Assembly: GCA_964473505.1 (NCBI GenBank)
Contig: CAYYPG010000080.1
Coordinates: 1-9,812, forward strand
From: JAOABV01 sp964473505
GTDB taxonomy: Bacteria; Hydrothermota; Tepidihabitantia; Tepidihabitantales; CAIPLT01
Length of the DNA stretch: 9,812 nucleotides
Reading direction: 5' to 3'
The notes under the pieces are model-generated. The model was given only the letters and a program-made list of their open reading frames with translations, had not been told where the DNA came from and searched no databases. Of this stretch, positions 6,444-9,812 are shown one piece after another (position 1 is the first letter of the stretch; the number at the start of each line of letters is the position of its first letter). Made by a program: the position numbers and the translations under genes.

Positions 6444-7571
6444 ATGAAATTTGAGATAATTAAAACCCTCAAGAATTGCAAAGCAAGACTTGGTAAATTA
6501 TCTTTACCTAATGGTATTGTCAATACTCCAGTATTTATGCCTGTGGGAACTCACGGTAGTGTTAAGACGATGACACCCAAAGAATTAAGAGAACTAGGTG
6601 CGGAGATGATTGTTTGTAATACTTATCATCTTTATTTACGACCGGGTCATAAAATCATCGAATCAGCTGGTGGGATTTCAAAATTTATTGGTTGGCACAA
6701 ACCAGTTTTAACTGATTCTGGCGGATTTCAGATTTATTCTTTAGCCTCCTTGTGTAAGATTACTGACGAAGGGGTAAAATTTCAATCACATATTGATGGT
6801 TCATACCATTTTTTTACACCCGAATTAGTCGTAGCAATTCAAGAAAGTTTAGGTTCTGATATTGCGATGTGTTTAGATATTTGTCCTGCCTATCCTTCAA
6901 CTTATGCTGAGGCAGAAATGGCGATGAGAAAGACCTTAAACTGGGCTTGCCGCAGTAAAAATATCAAGCAAGAAAAGACTAATCTTTTTGGTATTATTCA
7001 GGGTGCGACATATTCTGACTTACGAAAGACTTCAGCCCAGGCAACAGTTGATTTGGGATTTAACGGTTATGCCATTGGTGGATTATGTTTAGGTGAACCT
7101 TCTAATGTTACTTATGAAATGGTTGAGGTGATAAGAGATTTTATCCCGACAGAATTTCCATGTTATCTGATGGGTGCTGGTTATCCGGAAGATATCATTG
7201 AAGGTGTAAAACGGGGGGTTGATATTTTTGATTGTGTCTTACCTACTCGTAATGGCAGAACTGGTACTGCTTTTAGCCGTCAAGGCCGAATAACTATCAG
7301 AAATGCCCGGTATATTTCAGATTTTACGCCCCTTGACCCGGAGTGTGATTGTTATACCTGTCAGGGTTTTACCCGCTCTTATCTAAGACATCTTTTTATT
7401 ACTGACGAATATTTAGGTCCTAAGCTTTTAACATTACATAACCTGCATTTTTATATTACGCTTATTAGAAATATTAGAGAACATATTGCAAAGGGTGATT
7501 TTTTCGAGTGGTCTGGTCAATTCTTATCCAACTACACTTCAAGAAATAATAAAAATCAGGAGATTGAATAA
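6444..7571 (+). CDS. tgt: Queuine tRNA-ribosyltransferase (tRNA-guanine transglycosylase)
   Basis: Swaps guanine 34 of GUN-anticodon tRNAs for the queuosine precursor preQ1. From ATG 6444 the protein has 375 residues, the normal bacterial length. An in-frame ATG at 6372 would add 24 residues unlike the family and sits in relic repeat sequence, so it is rejected. Seen: FMPVGTHGSVKTMTP (about 30-44); LTDSGGFQIYSL with catalytic Asp91; KITDEGVKFQSHIDG; FGIIQGA; GYAIGGLCLGEP; FDCVLPTRNGRTG with nucleophile Asp263; and the zinc site Cys301, Cys303, Cys306 (CDCYTC) with His332 (TLHNLHFY). All catalytic and zinc residues are kept. Only a weak AAGAAAG lies upstream, 13 bases away. It is the last plus-strand gene before the convergent minus-strand block; no other queuosine pathway gene is present. 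Confidence 0.95.
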   Translation: MKFEIIKTLKNCKARLGKLSLPNGIVNTPVFMPVGTHGSVKTMTPKELRELGAEMIVCNTYHLYLRPGHKIIESAGGISKFIGWHKPVLTDSGGFQIYSLASLCKITDEGVKFQSHIDGSYHFFTPELVVAIQESLGSDIAMCLDICPAYPSTYAEAEMAMRKTLNWACRSKNIKQEKTNLFGIIQGATYSDLRKTSAQATVDLGFNGYAIGGLCLGEPSNVTYEMVEVIRDFIPTEFPCYLMGAGYPEDIIEGVKRGVDIFDCVLPTRNGRTGTAFSRQGRITIRNARYISDFTPLDPECDCYTCQGFTRSYLRHLFITDEYLGPKLLTLHNLHFYITLIRNIREHIAKGDFFEWSGQFLSNYTSRNNKNQEIE

Positions 7572-7707
7572 AACTATAGTTTTTTATCACGAAAGCCCAA
7601 CGGTAGCTAATCACACAAAACAGAAATAAAAGATTTTTTACTTTCAAGTAATCAATCGTGGTATTAGTTTAATAAGTTCAGTTCAAATATTTTCAGGAAG
7701 ATTGGTA

Positions 7708-7797
7708 CTAAGATAGCCTCGTCTCAACTATAACATTGGGACAGCCGACTGGTTCGCCGATTTCACTTATATTTTTGCCATTTAACAAAAATCTCAT
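7708..7797 (-). CDS. Possible 29-residue ORF coupled to the 96-residue protein
   Basis: An ATG at 7797 overlaps the stop of the upstream minus-strand gene (ATGA). It opens a 29-codon frame beginning MRFLLNGKNISEIGEPVGCP and ending VIVETRLS before TAG at 7710-7708. The composition looks like real protein and the overlap suggests coupled translation. A one-base shift at the stop would add only about eight residues (STNLPENI), so it may be a slightly truncated small protein. I recognise no family. The remainder of the convergent gap (7572-7707) holds nothing I can support. Confidence 0.4.
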   Translation of the reverse strand: MRFLLNGKNISEIGEPVGCPNVIVETRLS

Positions 7798-8084
7798 GAA
7801 TCGTAATCATCATCAGTTAAACCATAGCGTTTTAGCATCTCAAAGTTCTTCAGCAAAGTTGTACGCTCTTGGTGATAATTTTCTGGATGATAGTTGATTA
7901 CGCAATCGCCATAGGTTGTAAGTAATTTTTCGACATCTATCTTAGTCATATTATCTATTTTTAGATGTGGACAATATACTTCAATTGTCTCTAAGAGATT
8001 TTCCATCGCGTCCTTGGCGATAATAAAAAGCACCGGTTCATTTGCTTTTATATTTAAATTTTCTAATAAAGAAAATACTGCCAT
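7794..8084 (-). CDS. Hypothetical 96-residue acidic protein
   Basis: I do not recognise this protein. It starts MAVFSLLENLNIKANEPVLF, has a hydrophobic strand LFIIAKDAMENLLETIEVY (about 19-37) that reads as beta-alpha, a histidine/tyrosine-rich stretch CVINYHPENYHQERTTLL (about 61-78) and an acidic tail TDDDYDS. There is no signal peptide and no clear membrane segment, so it is probably a small cytosolic protein. Its start is firm: AAAGGAG (plus-strand 8094-8100) lies 9 bases before ATG 8084, within the end of the zinc-knuckle ORF, whose stop is one base away. It sits in the same direction and tightly packed behind the restriction endonuclease remains, so it belongs to that transcript. A link to the R-M system is only inferred from position. 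Confidence 0.7.
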   Translation of the reverse strand: MAVFSLLENLNIKANEPVLFIIAKDAMENLLETIEVYCPHLKIDNMTKIDVEKLLTTYGDCVINYHPENYHQERTTLLKNFEMLKRYGLTDDDYDS

Positions 8085-8085
8085 T

Positions 8086-8133
8086 TTATTTTACTCCTTT
8101 ATAACCACACTTTCGACATTTATATGTTGGCAT
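8086..8133 (-). CDS. 15-residue zinc-knuckle micropeptide
   Basis: The frame reads MPTYKCRKCGYKGVK and stops. It carries one CxxC knuckle (CRKC) followed by Gly, the pattern at the start of FmdB-type and other small zinc ribbons (MPTYxYxCxxCG). A second CxxC, needed to close a full ribbon, is absent. Support for translation: AAAAGGA (plus-strand 8140-8146) sits 6 bases before the ATG, the preceding stop is one base upstream, and the following gene starts one base after its stop. The ribosome binding site of the 96-residue gene overlaps its last codons. It may be a genuine metal-binding micropeptide acting by dimerisation, a leader coupling translation into the next gene, or the stub of a shortened zinc-ribbon protein. 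Confidence 0.5.
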   Translation of the reverse strand: MPTYKCRKCGYKGVK

Positions 8134-8134
8134 A

Positions 8135-8434
8135 TTATTTCCTTTTAGGATGTGTTTTTATTAAACCCTTTCGCCAATAAAGAATATCTTTTGGTAAATC
8201 AGTAATGAATTTAACAATACCACCCAGATGTGTTTGTTCGTTTGTAGTATAAAGTCCATCAAGAAATGTAGATGCCAATTCTCTATCTTTGGTTGGTTTT
8301 TCTTCACTACCTAATTCAGACTGCCATTCTTTTTTCTGTGCTCGACCTGCGTCAAAATCAGTAACAAGTACAAATTTAATTCGAGTTAATAACCGGAATA
8401 ATACACTATAAAAATGTTTCGGTAAATCGACCAT
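8135..8434 (-). pseudogene. Type II restriction endonuclease, C-terminal fragment
   Basis: Continues the endonuclease broken at 8530. From ATG 8434 it reads MVDLPKHFYSVLFRLLTRIK, then FVLVTDFDAGRAQKKEW, SEEKPTKDRELASTFLDGLY and LGGIVKFITDLPKDILYW. The first seven residues are an out-of-frame reading of bases that in the N-terminal part encode HGRFTETF. The true C-terminal domain therefore begins at about YSVLFRLL. Joining the fragments over one duplicate unit, with one base fewer in the T run, gives ...SFHGRFTETF + YSVLFRLLTRIKFVLVTDFD... without a stop. That looks like the helix-strand continuation of a PD-(D/E)XK fold. Alone this piece lacks the catalytic residues. It could be translated, but no ribosome binding site is seen. 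Confidence 0.7.
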
Positions 8435-8614
8435 GAAAACTTGTTTTACAACTTACAATTGTAATAAGATAATCGTCAAAATCAGTAACAAGTACAAATT
8501 TAATTCGAGTTAATAACCGGAATAATACACTATAAAAATGTTTCGGTAAATCGACCATGAAAACTTGTTTTACAACTTACAATTGTAATAAGATAATCGT
8601 CAAAATCAGTAACA
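8350..8614. repeat. 124-bp tandem duplication bounded by a 17-bp repeat
   Basis: Units at 8351-8474 and 8475-8598 are identical as far as I can read, and a third partial copy (GTCAAAATCAGTAACA, 8599-8614) follows. The shared seam CGTCAAAATCAGTAACA occurs three times, at 8350, 8474 and 8598. Flanks outside the seam differ (GCAGG side versus ATGTAAATC side). This is what slippage between two short direct repeats in an ancestral single-unit gene would produce. Since 124 is not a multiple of 3, it shifts frame inside the endonuclease gene. An assembly loop is the alternative. Confidence 0.92.
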
Positions 8615-8853
8615 TGTAAATCTATGTCACCCCAGGCACCTTTAGATTTAGATTCTTTTGTTGGTATTAATAGGTACTCATAAAGAACTTTATATTTTAG
8701 AGGGTCTTTATTAATTTCATTACCAGTATAAATTTTAATTCCATCTTTACTTAATTCTTGTTTTAGATATTCTGCAATCCGGAGTTCTAATGCTTTTTCG
8801 GATTTTGCAACATAACTTTGTCTTTCTTCCCATGAAGTATATTCTTTTTTCAT
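8530..8853 (-). pseudogene. Type II restriction endonuclease, N-terminal fragment with catalytic core
   Basis: Would cut DNA at the site protected by the adjacent methyltransferase. Seen: a lysine/glutamate-rich helical N-terminus (YTSWEERQSYVAKSEKALEL), then the PD-(D/E)XK-like core GAWGDIDLHV (Asp76/Asp78) and ITIVSCKTSFHGRF (Lys95), a pairing found in several type II endonuclease families. The frame ends at TAG 8530-8532 in ETFL, within the duplicated sequence, whereas related folds need a further helix and strand that now lie in the 8135-8434 fragment. ATG 8853 lies 6 bases after the methyltransferase stop with no ribosome binding site, so translation was coupled. The recognition site cannot be inferred. 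As it stands the enzyme is probably inactive, unless the break is a sequencing or assembly error. Confidence 0.72.
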
Positions 8854-8859
8854 ACTTGT

Positions 8860-9273
8860 TTAGGTTTGGATTTTTAGTTGATATATTTTTACTTCATTTA
8901 TTAATCTTTGTTTTGCAAGTTCACAATATTTTCTATCGATGTTAACACCAATTCCTTTACGATTTGTCATAGCACAGGCAATAAGAGATGTGCCCCTTCC
9001 TAAAAATGGGTCTAAGATTGTATCGCCAACAAAACTAAATAATTTTATACATCTTTTTGGAAGTTCTACCGGAAATGGTGCAGGATGCCCAATTCGTTTC
9101 TTGTTTTCTCCCATAAATGTCCAAACTCCATTAGTCCATTTCATAAATTCATCTTTGGTAATGTCGGATTTCTTGCTTCCGCTGACTTTTTTCCATTGTT
9201 CCTTATATAAAACAACAATAACTTCTACTGGTGCAATTACAAAAGGTGCTGATGCCGACAACCAAGAACCCAT
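8860..9273 (-). pseudogene. Beta-class DNA methyltransferase, C-terminal fragment (frameshifted)
   Basis: C-terminal half of the modification methyltransferase. It begins GSWLSASAPFVIAPVEVIVV, which directly continues the N-terminal piece (NISRRTAW) if one G is added to the GGG run at 9268-9270. It then has HPAPFPVELPKRCIKLFS and the AdoMet-binding motif I, GDTILDPFLGRGTSLIACAM, where family members usually have DPFxGSGTT. Finding motif I after the catalytic motif is the beta-class order. The ATG at 9273 is part of this broken codon path and has no ribosome binding site. Six bases separate its stop from the endonuclease ATG, so the two form an M-then-R operon. Confidence 0.8.
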
Positions 9274-9668
9274 GCTGTGCGTCTTGAAATGTTTTGTTCA
9301 TTCCATACAATTGTTGAATGGTACTTCCAACCAACTTCTTTAGCAATTGTCGTAATATCAGCACATACGCTTTGTTGACCACCTTTGTTTTTATCAAGTG
9401 GGATATTCAAGCAAAACCGACCATCAGATTTTGAGAGTTTGTAGCACTTTGCTATCCATTCTTTTGTAAAGAACAAATAATCCTCATAAGACATAGTGTC
9501 TTTATGCGAATTGTACTCGATACCAACATTATAAGGAGGCGAAGTTATAATAAGGTCAATTGAATCTTCTTGAACACAATCCGTTTTAAGAAAGTCATCG
9601 TTGAAAATAGATATCAAGTCTGTTTGAAAATATGGTTTTATTTGGGGTAATATTTTGTAAACTGCCAA
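9237..9668 (-). pseudogene. Beta-class DNA methyltransferase, N-terminal fragment (frameshifted)
   Basis: Would methylate an exocyclic amino group (N4-cytosine or N6-adenine) at the R-M recognition site using AdoMet. Catalytic motif IV, IITSPPYNVGIEY, is at residues 41-53; SPPY is most often seen in N4-cytosine enzymes but is not decisive. Then FTKEWIAKCYKLSKSDGRFC and LNIPLDKNKGG fit the family core. After NISRRTAW the frame goes wrong (VLGCRHQHLL, stop), while the proper continuation lies in the next frame; one extra G in the GGG run at 9268-9270 restores a protein of about 270 residues, the normal size. The start used is TTG 9668 with AAGGA four bases upstream. An ATG at 9714 would add MKKAKKK-like residues if the A run there lost one base. 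Confidence 0.8.
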
Positions 9669-9716
9669 AGATTCCTTGACCCTGTCAACAGTCTTTTTTC
9701 TTAGCTTTTTTCATAT

Positions 9717-9812
9717 CTATATAGGCATTATATTAAACCGGTTTATAATGTCAAATATTATGTCGTTCCAACTTAGAAACCGCAACTTTAATTCCAACTT
9801 TGAAATCGCAAC
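9717..9812 (-). CDS. Possible C-terminal end of an upstream minus-strand ORF (partial)
   Basis: A frame enters from the right edge and reads 31 residues (VAISKLELKLRFLSWNDIIF, then DIINRFNIMPI) before TAG at 9719-9717. It covers the promoter and repeats listed here. Against it: the 26-base repeat period does not keep frame, so the two repeat copies encode different peptides. It may be a chance open frame in repeat DNA; sequence beyond the window would settle this. Confidence 0.25.
   Translation of the reverse strand, partial: VAISKLELKLRFLSWNDIIFDIINRFNIMPI
9727..9754 (-). promoter_or_regulatory. Near-consensus sigma-70 promoter for the R-M operon
   Basis: On the minus strand TTGACA (9754-9749) and TATAAT (9732-9727) are perfect consensus boxes separated by 16 bases. 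Transcription would start near 9720, about 50 bases before the methyltransferase TTG start with its AAGGA site. This is the strongest promoter match in the window. Confidence 0.65.
9734..9745. promoter_or_regulatory. 12-bp palindrome in the promoter spacer, possible operator
   Basis: TAAACCGGTTTA is a perfect palindrome lying entirely between the -35 and -10 boxes of the R-M promoter. A dimeric repressor or R-M control protein bound there would block RNA polymerase. No controller gene is seen in the window, and methylation by the linked enzyme itself is another way the site could be used. AT-rich palindromes of this size can occur by chance. Confidence 0.35.
9766..9812. repeat. Two direct repeats of 21 bp with a 26-base period, at window edge
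   Basis: TTCCAACTTAGAAACCGCAA (from 9766) and TTCCAACTTTGAAATCGCAA (from 9792) differ at two bases, and the next base (C) also matches, giving 19 of 21 identical. The second copy ends at the last base of the window, so more copies may follow. They sit just upstream of the R-M promoter. Confidence 0.7.

Noticed and set aside
7570..7585. AAAACTATAGTTTT palindrome with a T tract at the tgt stop, as a terminator
   Set aside because: The stem is nearly all A-T with no loop and overlaps the stop codon, so it would be too weak as an intrinsic terminator.
7700..7770. GGTTCGCC-containing stretch as a possible tRNA
   Set aside because: No matching T-arm stem, acceptor stem or anticodon arm could be folded. 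The minus strand there instead carries a coupled small ORF.
8939..9343. 134-codon plus-strand ORF opposite the methyltransferase
   Set aside because: It is antisense to the conserved methyltransferase motifs and has no protein resemblance, so it is a shadow.

Overview
This is an AT-rich bacterial window with two blocks of opposite orientation that converge near position 7600-7700. No rRNA, tRNA, ribosomal protein or other taxonomic marker is present. A mannose-type PTS set (EIID, HPr, enzyme I), an archaeal-type bifunctional phosphoglucose/phosphomannose isomerase and a left-handed-helix sugar nucleotidyltransferase lie together. That grouping would fit a deep-branching uncultured lineage (candidate division WOR-3/Stahlbacteria-like), but this is inference only.

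Plus-strand block (157-7571). The cluster opens with an intact PTS EIID membrane subunit, followed by HPr (ptsH, with His15 and Ser46) and enzyme I (ptsI). ptsH and ptsI overlap by 8 bases. EIIA, EIIB and EIIC are not in the window and are presumably upstream. Next come an SIS-domain phosphoglucose/phosphomannose isomerase and a sugar-1-phosphate nucleotidyltransferase with a C-terminal hexapeptide-type domain. Together these suggest a route from sugar import and phosphorylation, through fructose-6-P/glucose-6-P/mannose-6-P interconversion, to NDP-sugar. The block ends with tRNA-guanine transglycosylase (tgt), which is unrelated in function.

Three long gaps interrupt this block (3110-3368, 4413-4918, 5894-6443). 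Two of them hold diverged copies of one broken minus-strand gene. Its ancestral frame is shown by synonymous differences between the copies.

Minus-strand block (9812 down to 7708). A near-consensus sigma-70 promoter with a 12-bp palindrome in its spacer precedes a restriction-modification pair. The pair consists of a beta-class DNA methyltransferase and a PD-(D/E)XK-type endonuclease. Both are broken. The methyltransferase has a frameshift at a G run. The endonuclease has a 124-bp tandem duplication bounded by a 17-bp repeat, plus an apparent T-run frameshift that both duplicate units share. Downstream in the same direction are a 15-residue zinc-knuckle peptide with a good ribosome binding site, an unknown 96-residue protein and an unknown 29-residue ORF overlapping it by ATGA. 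Two 26-bp-period direct repeats run off the right edge.

The metabolic genes are intact while the R-M locus and the intergenic relics are damaged. This points to local decay, or local assembly error, rather than generally poor sequence.
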